This document shows positions 25,285 through 32,617 of a DNA stretch of 35,508 nt, one piece after another. The notes under the pieces were generated by a model. It searched no databases. It saw only the letters and a list, made by a program, of their open reading frames with translations, and had not been told where the DNA came from. Every line of letters begins with the position of its first letter. The first letter of the stretch is position 1. Source of the DNA: Winogradskyella aurantia (GTDB lineage: Bacteria; Bacteroidota; Bacteroidia; Flavobacteriales; Flavobacteriaceae); contig NZ_NGJN01000010.1 of the NCBI RefSeq assembly GCF_002266855.1, positions 1 to 35,508 on the forward strand, read 5' to 3'. The translations under genes and the position numbers were made by a program.

Positions 25285-25292
25285 TATATTTG
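25285..25292 (+). promoter_or_regulatory. -7 element before the 243-residue membrane protein gene
   Basis: TATATTTG is a full TAnnTTTG match, placing transcription start about 20 bases before the GTG at 25320. No properly spaced TTG box is seen. Confidence 0.5.
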
Positions 25293-25319
25293 TTTCAATT
25301 AAGGGATTAATTAAAACTT

Positions 25320-26051
25320 GTGAATAAAGTAATAAAAGTTCTGTTTGTGCTACTTGGTGGTGTCTTTATAATTCTTCAAGGTGGAGGGTTTGAGGTTGAA
25401 GGTGCTGCTATCAGTGCATTGTTATTATTGTTATTGAGCTTATTTTACTACAGGACAACTGAACGCAAATCAAAATTCTTCTTTTGGTTTTTGGCAACCT
25501 TTACTTTAGCCCATGCATTCAATTGTTTAGCTTATTATTTGCCTTATCTACAAGATGGTGAAGTAGATTATCCTTACTATGGCACCAATATACTTTACAT
25601 CCTCTCCTATATTTTTCTAATAATAAAAATTTTAAAAGACTTGGATTTGCGTCATGTTTTTTCCGAACTCTCTGTATCTATTTTAATACTGCTCGTCTTG
25701 GATGTTTTTTGCGTAATTATGGTTACAGCTACAGCCGAGGACGTCTTGTCTTTCTACCAGTATTCTCTCGAGCTTATTTACAATGGTGTAATAATGGCAT
25801 TGCTTTCGGTAGCCTTAATTAATTATATGTATAGAAATGACAACAAATCCATGTATTTTTTAGTGGCCTCCATGTGTATAGTTTTTTCAGAAATCATTCA
25901 ATTAGCTTATTTCTATATTCTAGATGAAATCAGTCTTGGTTACATCTACTCCTTCCTTCTTGTGGTCGCTTTTTCATTTTTCTACCTCCAATCACAAAAG
26001 GAGTTTTCTGGACCAGAACCTTCCTATCTAGATGACCATATTGAATTGTAA
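25320..26051 (+). CDS. Polytopic membrane protein, unknown (seven or eight helices)
   Basis: I do not recognise this 243-residue protein with certainty. It has about seven to eight hydrophobic helices spread over its length (first at about 5-22, last at about 210-228), short loops and an acidic C-terminal tail ending in DDHIEL. Small glycine/tyrosine-rich loops (PYYGTNILYILSYIF) and an evenly helical plan recall YhhN/lysoplasmalogenase-like or MASE-type sensor domains, but no diagnostic motif is clear. No output domain is attached. The start is GTG at 25320, and an in-frame TTG two bases earlier reads straight into TGA. It ends 2 bases from the convergent phosphatase gene. Confidence 0.75.
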   Translation: MNKVIKVLFVLLGGVFIILQGGGFEVEGAAISALLLLLLSLFYYRTTERKSKFFFWFLATFTLAHAFNCLAYYLPYLQDGEVDYPYYGTNILYILSYIFLIIKILKDLDLRHVFSELSVSILILLVLDVFCVIMVTATAEDVLSFYQYSLELIYNGVIMALLSVALINYMYRNDNKSMYFLVASMCIVFSEIIQLAYFYILDEISLGYIYSFLLVVAFSFFYLQSQKEFSGPEPSYLDDHIEL

Positions 26052-26053
26052 AC

Positions 26054-26968
26054 CTAAACAAGTATGGTTGCGCCTTCTGAGGAGACATCTCTTCCGGGGC
26101 TAAAATAAAAGTCAATCCTCCCTAAGTAGAGACCATAGGCGCCAACCTGATTCACCATAACATTGTTGTTTTCCGAATTCTTTTCGATGGTAGGCTTAGG
26201 CAAAAAGGTATGCGTATGGCCTCCAATAATAAGATCTATGTGTTTAGTGGCTTTCGCTAAAATTAAATCACTTACTCTATTTGGAGCGTTTTTATAATGA
26301 TAACCAAGATGGGATAAACAAATCACCAAATCACAGGATTTATCCGTTTTAAGTATGGTAGTCATTTCCTGTGCGGTTTCAATAGGATCCAAATAAACGG
26401 TTTCCTTATAAAGCTTTTTATCAACTAAGCCTTCAAGCTTTATCCCTAAGCCGAATACACCTATTTTAATACCATCTACAAAAAATATTTTATAGGGCCT
26501 TACATGCGTATCTAATACCGTATTTGAAAAATCGTAATTGGCAGAGATGAAGTCAAATTTAGCATGTGGTAATTGTCCGTACAGACCATCTATGCCGTTG
26601 TCAAAATCGTGATTGCCAATTGTAGCGCCATCATATTTTAACATGCTCATCAGCTTAAATTCCAACTCCCCACCATAATAGTTAAAATAAGGCGTACCTT
26701 GAAATATATCGCCTGCATCAAATAGCAATGTATTTGGATTTTCTTTTCTGATTTGTTCAACCAAAGTTGCCCGTCTTGCCACACCACCCTTGTTGGCATT
26801 CCTGCCGTCATTGGGGCCAAAAGGGTCTATATGGCTATGCACATCATTGGTATGTAGAATTGTAATTTTTTTTGCTGTTGATGAACTAAAGGCCTGAAGG
26901 CCAAATCCGCTTATGCCTGCTAATGCGGCTGTTGCGGTCGTTTGCTGTATAAATCGTCTTCTATTCAT
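26054..26968 (-). CDS. Exported metallophosphoesterase: catalytic half of a split 5'-nucleotidase
   Basis: The 304-residue protein begins with a twin-arginine-like signal (MNRRRFIQQTT, hydrophobic to about residue 28). The calcineurin-like metal motifs of UshA-type 5'-nucleotidases follow: HTNDVHSHI (39-47), LFDAGDIFQG (82-91), GNHDFDNG (118-125), a CLSHLGYH segment and GGHTHTF near the end. It stops where the C-terminal substrate-binding domain would begin in one-piece enzymes. That domain is encoded by the next gene upstream (26971-27732), two bases away. The two products probably associate in the periplasm or at the outer membrane. Confidence 0.92.
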   Translation of the reverse strand: MNRRRFIQQTTATAALAGISGFGLQAFSSSTAKKITILHTNDVHSHIDPFGPNDGRNANKGGVARRATLVEQIRKENPNTLLFDAGDIFQGTPYFNYYGGELEFKLMSMLKYDGATIGNHDFDNGIDGLYGQLPHAKFDFISANYDFSNTVLDTHVRPYKIFFVDGIKIGVFGLGIKLEGLVDKKLYKETVYLDPIETAQEMTTILKTDKSCDLVICLSHLGYHYKNAPNRVSDLILAKATKHIDLIIGGHTHTFLPKPTIEKNSENNNVMVNQVGAYGLYLGRIDFYFSPGRDVSSEGATILV

Positions 26969-26970
26969 TT

Positions 26971-27732
26971 TTAAGGTGCTACTCTTATAAAGCGATTATC
27001 TTTTTTGGATGTAAGGGTATCTGTTTTTTTGAAATAATCTATTAAAACATTCCTTACTTTATAATTTAAAGGATAAACGCCCTCGTTCTGTTGAAAAAAA
27101 CTCATTTTATCCCCGCCATTGAAGAGATAGTCGTTTGTTGCCACAAAATAGGATTTATCAAGAACGATGGCATTTCCGTTCAAAGTAGCTGATATCACCT
27201 CATACCTTTCATTCAAGGTAAGCTGTAATTGTTGGGAAATCGGATGTGCGCGTTTGGCTATGGAAAGATACCTCAACAGGTCTTGAACTTGAGCTCCTTT
27301 TAATTCTGTAACAACAACCGCATTCTCAAAAGGCATAATTTCATAAGCTGTTCTGGTGGTGATGTTGCCTTGGGGTATCACGGAGCGAATTCCACCATAA
27401 TTGAGTAATACAAAATCGATATCTTTACCGGTACGTTTTTTAAATATAGGATTGCATTGGCTATAAACGGCATCTGCCATTAAATTACCAATTGCTGTAT
27501 TTAATTCACCATCAGTTTTTGCATAGGTCATAGGTGCATAAGAAATGATACTATCTAAATCTTTGTTTAAGTGGTCGTGGTATGGTTTAATAAAAGCTTC
27601 AATAGTGCTATCTGCAGGTATTTCAGGATTAACCTCTATACGCTTACCTTCAATTTTAGTTACATGATGACCATTATTACAAGACAGAATTAAACCTGCC
27701 AACAGAATTAAACTAAGCTGCTTCAATGCCAT
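26971..27732 (-). CDS. 5'-nucleotidase C-terminal domain lipoprotein: binding half of a split 5'-nucleotidase
   Basis: The 253-residue protein has a lipoprotein signal with Cys18 (LILSC) and then the 5_nucleotid_C domain. Typical parts are IGNLMADAV, DFVLLNYGGIRSVIPQGNIT (about 105-124), YEIMPFENAVVVTELKGAQV (about 130-149) and the substrate loop YFVATNDYLFNGGDKMSFF. No metal motif is present, so it cannot be catalytic alone. It is transcribed first, directly before the phosphoesterase gene. In UshA this domain holds the aromatic residues that stack on the base. A membrane-anchored partner for the exported catalytic domain is the likely role. Confidence 0.92.
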   Translation of the reverse strand: MALKQLSLILLAGLILSCNNGHHVTKIEGKRIEVNPEIPADSTIEAFIKPYHDHLNKDLDSIISYAPMTYAKTDGELNTAIGNLMADAVYSQCNPIFKKRTGKDIDFVLLNYGGIRSVIPQGNITTRTAYEIMPFENAVVVTELKGAQVQDLLRYLSIAKRAHPISQQLQLTLNERYEVISATLNGNAIVLDKSYFVATNDYLFNGGDKMSFFQQNEGVYPLNYKVRNVLIDYFKKTDTLTSKKDNRFIRVAP

Positions 27733-27777
27733 AAAATAAGTCGTTACATATTTACGATATATTGCGTGTGCTTTTGT

Positions 27778-27785
27778 TAAATTTG
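27778..27785 (+). promoter_or_regulatory. -7 element before the DUF6913 gene
   Basis: TAAATTTG is a full TAnnTTTG match 18 bases before the ATG at 27804. It would drive the DUF6913-dapA pair. No TTG box at standard spacing was seen. Confidence 0.5.
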
Positions 27786-27803
27786 CACAAAGTCTAAATA
27801 TAG

Positions 27804-28322
27804 ATGTTTTTAAAGGTATTTAAAGAAAAATCAAATCAAAAATATGTCAACAAATTGTTGTCAATGCGGAGGTCTGGTGTTAATCCAAATAAGGTAAAGA
27901 CTGTTGCCGTTCTCTTAAACGCTAGTGAGTATATTGATTTTGAATCTTTTAGAGCATATTTTAAGCAATTGGGTTTAAATTCGCCAAAGCACAAGATTGT
28001 GGCATTTACGCTCGATGATAAGATGCAGAGTAGTAAATGGGAAAGCTATTTTAGCCCTAAAGACTTTGGCTGGAAAGGTAAAATACATCATTCGGATTTA
28101 GATTCCTTTGTTAAGGAAGACTACGACGTATTGATCAGTTACTATAAAGAAGATATCTTGTATTTAAACCTAATAACGGCCATGTCAAACGCGAATTTAA
28201 AAGTGGGTTTATCTACAAGGGATGAACGTTTATTTGATTTAATTTTAGACGTTGAGCCAAAGGATATGAAAACTTTTAAAAGTGAATTTAAAAAATATCT
28301 AACGATTTTAAATAAATTATAA
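27804..28322 (+). CDS. Unknown cytosolic protein (DUF6913-like) coupled to dapA
   Basis: The 172-residue protein has no signal or membrane helix. It starts with a basic helix (FLKVFKEKSNQKYVNKLLSMRR), then alternates strands and helices: KTVAVLLNASEYIDFESFRAYF (about 33-54), HKIVAFTLDD, YDVLISYYKEDILYLNLITAMSNANLKVGLS. It looks like a small Rossmann-type alpha/beta protein. I associate it from memory with DUF6913 of Flavobacteriia, unverified. Its stop overlaps the dapA start by one base (TAATG), so the two are translationally coupled. A link to the DAP/lysine pathway is inferred only from this. Confidence 0.75.
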   Translation: MFLKVFKEKSNQKYVNKLLSMRRSGVNPNKVKTVAVLLNASEYIDFESFRAYFKQLGLNSPKHKIVAFTLDDKMQSSKWESYFSPKDFGWKGKIHHSDLDSFVKEDYDVLISYYKEDILYLNLITAMSNANLKVGLSTRDERLFDLILDVEPKDMKTFKSEFKKYLTILNKL

Positions 28323-29206
28323 TGACCAAATTTGTAGGGACAGGTGTTGCCTTGATAACACCGTTTAAGGAGGATTTAAGCATCGATTTCGATGCGTTGG
28401 GGAAGCTTGTTGAGTATAACATTGTAAATGGTACGGAATACTTGGTGATAAGCGGTACGACCGGCGAAAGCGTTACCATTACTTCTGAAGAGAAAAAGCA
28501 ACTCATAGCATTTATAACAAAAAAAAACAACGGTAGATTACCATTGGTATTGGGCATTGGTGGTAGTAATACGGCGGCGGTCATAAAGGAAATAGAATCA
28601 ACGGATTTATCATCCATAGACGCCATTCTATCAGTATCTCCATATTACAGCAAACCCACCCAGGAGGGCATTTATCAACATTTTAAGACCATAGCACTGG
28701 CAACGACAAAACCCATTATTTTATATAATGTCCCTGGCCGTACGGCGTCTAATATGCTGCCAGAAACGACCTTAAGGCTTGCAACAGAATTCGGCAATAT
28801 CATTGCGGTTAAGGAAGCGGGTAATAATGTGCAACAATACTTAGAACTTTTAAGGCACAAACCTGAAGATTTTCATATTATCTCTGGTGATGATGATTTA
28901 GCTTTGGGTATTGCTTTGGCTGGTGGCTCTGGGGTCATTTCTGTCATTGGTCAGGCGCTGCCAAAAGAGTTCTCTGAAATGATTAGGTTGGGCATAGCCG
29001 GAAAGGCGAAAGAAGCTTACAACATTCATTTTAGTCTGATGCCCATAATTAAATTGATTTTTAAGGAAAATAACCCTGCCGGAATTAAAGCAACTCTTGA
29101 GGCCTTAGATATTTGTAATGCGCATGTTAGGTTGCCTTTGGTTCAAGCGACGGATCATCTTAAAAAGGATATGGTTAAGGCCTTGGAGGAATTGGGTAAA
29201 CGTTAA
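28322..29206 (+). CDS. dapA: 4-hydroxy-tetrahydrodipicolinate synthase
   Basis: DapA condenses pyruvate with aspartate semialdehyde, the first committed step to DAP and lysine. The 294-residue TIM barrel has the pyruvate-binding GTTGE (45-49), the catalytic Tyr135 in LYNVPGRT (134-141) and the Schiff-base Lys164 in AVKEA (162-166). Length is as expected. It overlaps the preceding DUF6913 gene by one base and precedes bamD. With dapF elsewhere in the window, two of the DAP genes are present, in separate operons. Confidence 0.97.
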   Translation: MTKFVGTGVALITPFKEDLSIDFDALGKLVEYNIVNGTEYLVISGTTGESVTITSEEKKQLIAFITKKNNGRLPLVLGIGGSNTAAVIKEIESTDLSSIDAILSVSPYYSKPTQEGIYQHFKTIALATTKPIILYNVPGRTASNMLPETTLRLATEFGNIIAVKEAGNNVQQYLELLRHKPEDFHIISGDDDLALGIALAGGSGVISVIGQALPKEFSEMIRLGIAGKAKEAYNIHFSLMPIIKLIFKENNPAGIKATLEALDICNAHVRLPLVQATDHLKKDMVKALEELGKR

Positions 29207-29291
29207 ACTAAAAATTAAAAAGAGATTTTAAAGTGTAAAAAGGTTGTGGTTTGGAATACAATTTTTGTTTTTATAATCCGTTTATAATGTG

Positions 29292-29299
29292 TACTTTTG
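29292..29299 (+). promoter_or_regulatory. -7 element of the bamD promoter (decides the bamD start)
   Basis: TACTTTTG is a full TAnnTTTG match. Transcription would begin near 29305, about 12 bases before ATG 29317 and downstream of the alternative ATG at 29251, which would therefore not be in the mRNA. A TTTG at 29264-29267 has a 24-base spacer, longer than usual. Confidence 0.55.
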
Positions 29300-29316
29300 C
29301 ATCCTGTTTAAAAAAT

Positions 29317-30117
29317 ATGAAGCACGTATTTTACATACTAGTTGTCAGTTGTTTGTTGCTCTCATGTAGTGATTTTCAAAAGACTTTAAAATCTGAGGAT
29401 GCTGCAGCAAAGTTCAATCTCGGTACTGAACTTTTTGATGCAGGTAAATACAACAAAGCGTTTAGATTATTTGAGCAAATTCTCCCTAAATACCGAGGAA
29501 AACCTCAAGCGGAAAAATTGACGTTCATGCATGCCAAGTGTTCCTATGAACTAGGGGATTATTACATAGCGAGTTATCATTTTGATAATTTTGTTGATAT
29601 TTACCCAAATAGCGAAAAAGCTGAAGAAGCCGCATTTCTATCCGCTAAAGGCCACTATTATAATTCGCCTGTTTATTCCAAGGAACAAAAGGAAACTATT
29701 GAGGCCATCGAGAAATTACAGCTATTTCTTAATTCTTATCCTAATTCCCAATATTTGGCAGAGGCTAATAGCTTGGTAAAGGAATTAGATTTTAAATTAG
29801 AACGGAAGTCGTTTGAAATAGCCAAACAATACGATTTAATAAGGGACTACAAGGCTTCAATTAAATCATTTAATAATTTTTTATTAGAATTCCCAGGAAC
29901 CTCTCTAAAGGAAAAAGCCCTTTTTTACAGGTTCGATGCTGCCTATAATTTAGCAATATTAAGTATTGATTCCTTAAAGGAACAGCGTATAAAAGATGCT
30001 TTAGGGTATTATAACAATCTTATTACTGCCTATCCAAATACAGAATTTTTAGTCGATTCTGAAAGGATGAGGGAGGAATTACAACAAGAATTAAACACAT
30101 TGACAACTAAAAGTTAA
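29317..30117 (+). CDS. bamD: Outer membrane assembly lipoprotein BamD
   Basis: BamD is the essential lipoprotein of the BAM complex that inserts beta-barrel proteins into the outer membrane. From ATG 29317 the protein has 266 residues with a lipoprotein signal (LLSC, Cys17). TPR repeats follow: FNLGTELFDAGKYNKAFRLFEQILPKY, CSYELGDYYIASYHFDNFVDIYPNS, then YDLIRDYKASIKSFNNFLLEFPGTS and YYNNLITAYPNT. The frame is open 22 codons further (29251), but that extension would bury the signal peptide and precedes the probable promoter. rpoZ follows after 8 bases. Confidence 0.95.
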   Translation: MKHVFYILVVSCLLLSCSDFQKTLKSEDAAAKFNLGTELFDAGKYNKAFRLFEQILPKYRGKPQAEKLTFMHAKCSYELGDYYIASYHFDNFVDIYPNSEKAEEAAFLSAKGHYYNSPVYSKEQKETIEAIEKLQLFLNSYPNSQYLAEANSLVKELDFKLERKSFEIAKQYDLIRDYKASIKSFNNFLLEFPGTSLKEKALFYRFDAAYNLAILSIDSLKEQRIKDALGYYNNLITAYPNTEFLVDSERMREELQQELNTLTTKS

Positions 30118-30125
30118 CTATTATA

Positions 30126-30455
30126 ATGATGGATTTAAAGAAAACTGATGCACCCGTTACCACTGTAACTTATAACAGAAATGAAATAGATGCACCGACA
30201 GACAACATTTATGAAGCAATTTCTGTAATTGCCAAGCGCGCGGAGCAAATCAATACGGATATAAGACGTGAGCTAATTGATAAACTTGATGAATTTGCAA
30301 CATATAACGACAGTTTAGAGGAGATTTTCGAAAATAAGGAACAAATTGAGGTATCTAAGTTCTATGAGAAGCTTCCTAAGCCACATGCTCTTGCTGTCAA
30401 GGAGTGGTTAGATGATAAAATTTATCATAGAAATACTGAGGATACTCAGGAATAA
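30126..30455 (+). CDS. rpoZ: DNA-directed RNA polymerase omega subunit (Bacteroidota type)
   Basis: Omega chaperones the beta-prime subunit into RNA polymerase. The 109-residue protein shows TVTYNRNEIDAPTDNIYEAISVIAKRAEQINTDIRREL: the NIYEAISVIAKRAEQIN part corresponds to the conserved omega core (N-[KR]-[FY]-x4-[IV]-A-x-RA-x-Q). A C-terminal half follows, with LPKPHALAVKEWLDDKIYHR. This extended form is the one found in Bacteroidota. Met1 or Met2 could be the start. Its place between bamD and coaBC recalls the rpoZ-coaBC linkage of other phyla. Confidence 0.88.
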   Translation: MMDLKKTDAPVTTVTYNRNEIDAPTDNIYEAISVIAKRAEQINTDIRRELIDKLDEFATYNDSLEEIFENKEQIEVSKFYEKLPKPHALAVKEWLDDKIYHRNTEDTQE

Positions 30456-30461
30456 TCTTCA

Positions 30462-31673
30462 ATGTCTATTCTTAAAGACAAAAACATTTTATTAGGCATA
30501 ACCGCAGGTATTGCCGCCTATAAATCGGCAAATCTTGTCCGTTTATTCATAAAAGCAGGTGCAAACGTTAAAGTCGTTATGACGCCTGCTTCAAAAGACT
30601 TTATTACACCGCTTACTCTTTCGACCTTATCTAAAAATACGGTCTATTCATCCTTTGTAGACGAAGAAGACGACAATGAGGTTTGGAATAATCATGTTGA
30701 ATTAGGGCTATGGGCAGACTATTTTGTCATTGCTCCAGCGACTGCAAATACACTGGCAAAAATGACCAACGGCATATGCGATAATATCCTTCTGGCTACT
30801 TATCTTTCCGCTAAATGCCCAGTATACGTAGCACCTGCGATGGATTTGGATATGTACAAGCACCAATCTACAAAAACTTCCTTAGAGAAGTTGAGCTCTT
30901 TTGGTAACAAAATTATACCTGCAGGAGTAGGAGAGTTGGCTAGTGGATTAGTTGGGGAAGGACGCATGGCTGAACCCGAAGATATCATATCCTTTGTTGA
31001 AAAAGATATTCTTATGGGTTTGCCCTTAAACGGCAAGCAGATTTTAATTACGGCTGGTCCGACTTATGAGGCTATCGATCCTGTACGGTTTATTGGTAAT
31101 CATTCAAGTGGGAAGATGGGCTTTGAAATCGCTAAAGCCGCCGCTAGCCTTGGTGCAGAGGTAACATTAATTACAGGTCCAACAAATCAAACTATAAACC
31201 ACAGTTTAGTTAAACTAATTCCGATAGTAAGTGCTGAAGAGATGTATACTGAAGTACATAAATACTTCAAAACTTCAGATATTGCTATACTTTCAGCGGC
31301 AGTGGCAGATTACAGACCAAAAACAGTAGCCAATCGCAAAATAAAAAAGAATGAGGAAACGTTTACTATTGAGTTGACACGGACCAAGGATATTTTAAAA
31401 TCCTTAGGTGCTGTTAAATCCGATCAATTTTTAGTTGGATTTGCCCTAGAAACCCATAATGAGTTGGATAACGCTTTGAAAAAGCTCAAAACAAAAAACC
31501 TTGATTTAATAGTTCTCAATTCATTGCAAGATGAAGGTGCAGGTTTTGGAGGTTCCACTAATAAAGTTACATTTATCACATCGTTAGGGACAATAATTGA
31601 GAATGACTTAAAATCCAAGGCTGAGGTCGCCCAGGATTTAATGAAGCAAATATTAAAACAATTTCATGCGTAA
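30462..31673 (+). CDS. coaBC: Bifunctional phosphopantothenoylcysteine decarboxylase / phosphopantothenate-cysteine ligase
   Basis: CoaBC performs steps two and three of coenzyme A synthesis. The N-terminal flavoprotein CoaC (1-185) shows GITAGIAAYKS (12-22), the catalytic His78 in NHVEL, and PAMDLDMY (125-132). The C-terminal CoaB (about 190-403) shows ITAGPTYEAIDPVRFIGNHS and AAVADYRP. One residue is unusual: where E. coli has the active-site Cys158 (A-C-G-x-x-G-x-G-R-M), this protein has Ser161 (ASGLVGEGRM). I believe this is common in Bacteroidota, and some other lineages also lack the Cys. It follows rpoZ by 6 bases and overlaps the PorD gene by 8. Confidence 0.96.
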   Translation: MSILKDKNILLGITAGIAAYKSANLVRLFIKAGANVKVVMTPASKDFITPLTLSTLSKNTVYSSFVDEEDDNEVWNNHVELGLWADYFVIAPATANTLAKMTNGICDNILLATYLSAKCPVYVAPAMDLDMYKHQSTKTSLEKLSSFGNKIIPAGVGELASGLVGEGRMAEPEDIISFVEKDILMGLPLNGKQILITAGPTYEAIDPVRFIGNHSSGKMGFEIAKAAASLGAEVTLITGPTNQTINHSLVKLIPIVSAEEMYTEVHKYFKTSDIAILSAAVADYRPKTVANRKIKKNEETFTIELTRTKDILKSLGAVKSDQFLVGFALETHNELDNALKKLKTKNLDLIVLNSLQDEGAGFGGSTNKVTFITSLGTIIENDLKSKAEVAQDLMKQILKQFHA

Positions 31674-32553
31674 ACTCTTATTTTTTATTTGTCTTATCTC
31701 CATAGCCATTACGAAAGCACAAGAGCTCAATTGCACGGTTTCGGTAATTGCGCAACAAACTGGAAACGATAATAACGTTGTTTTTAGAACCCTAGAGCGT
31801 CAGTTAAATGAATTTGTCAACAACACTACTTGGACCGAGAAATCCTTTGGTCAGCAAGAACGTATCAATTGCAGTATGGTGATTAATGTGCTTCAATATA
31901 ACAATGACTCATTTTCTGCTACACTGCAGGTGTCTTCATCAAGACCGGTCTATAATTCCACCTACAGTACACCCATTTATAATTATAATGATAAAACCTT
32001 CAATTTTCAATATTTAGAATTTCAGAATTTGGTTTATAATGCAAATCAATTCGAATCTAACCTTATTTCTGTATTGGCATTTCATGTGTATATGATTTTG
32101 GGAATGGATGCCGATTCATTTGCATTAAATGGTGGTTCGGATTACTTTAAACAAGCCATGATAATAGCCAATTATTCTCAGCAATTAAATGGGCAGGGAT
32201 GGAAATTAGAAGATGGCCAGCAATCGCGTTTTGCATTAATTGACAATTTAATGTCTCCAACTTTTGAAGGGATTAGGGAATCCATGTATAACTATCACCG
32301 AAAAGGTCTTGATATTATGAGTGAAGACCCAAAAGAAGCAAAATTGCAAATATCAAATGTTTTAAATAATCTACTTAAAATACACAGTGTTAGGCCTAAT
32401 TCATTTCTAATGCGCGTATTTTTTGATGCAAAAGCAGATGAAATTATGGATATCTTGTCTGGAGGGCCAACAATTAACGTGGCAGAAACCCTTAACACCT
32501 TAAATAAGATTGCACCTATGCATTCTCAAAAATGGCGAAACATAACCTATTAA
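31666..32553 (+). CDS. porD: DUF4835 family protein, type IX secretion-associated PorD
   Basis: The 295-residue protein has a signal peptide (1-18, cleavage near KAQ-E) and the DUF4835 body. Typical parts are LNCTVSVIAQQTGNDNNVVFRTLERQLNEFVNN-like repeats, NCSMVINVLQYNNDSFSATLQVSSSRPVY (split by short loops), a central HVYMILGMDADSF and GGSDYFKQA segment, and the late RVFFDAKADEIMDILS. This family is now commonly named PorD and linked to the type IX secretion system of Bacteroidota, though its exact job is unclear to me. It is coupled to coaBC by an 8-base overlap and followed by recN. No other por/gld genes are in the window. Confidence 0.87.
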   Translation: MRKLLFFICLISIAITKAQELNCTVSVIAQQTGNDNNVVFRTLERQLNEFVNNTTWTEKSFGQQERINCSMVINVLQYNNDSFSATLQVSSSRPVYNSTYSTPIYNYNDKTFNFQYLEFQNLVYNANQFESNLISVLAFHVYMILGMDADSFALNGGSDYFKQAMIIANYSQQLNGQGWKLEDGQQSRFALIDNLMSPTFEGIRESMYNYHRKGLDIMSEDPKEAKLQISNVLNNLLKIHSVRPNSFLMRVFFDAKADEIMDILSGGPTINVAETLNTLNKIAPMHSQKWRNITY

Positions 32554-32617
32554 TTTTCGTTTAAGGCCATGTTTTTAGTCTTAATGTATTAATTTTATTA
32601 TTCTAAATTAAAAGCCG

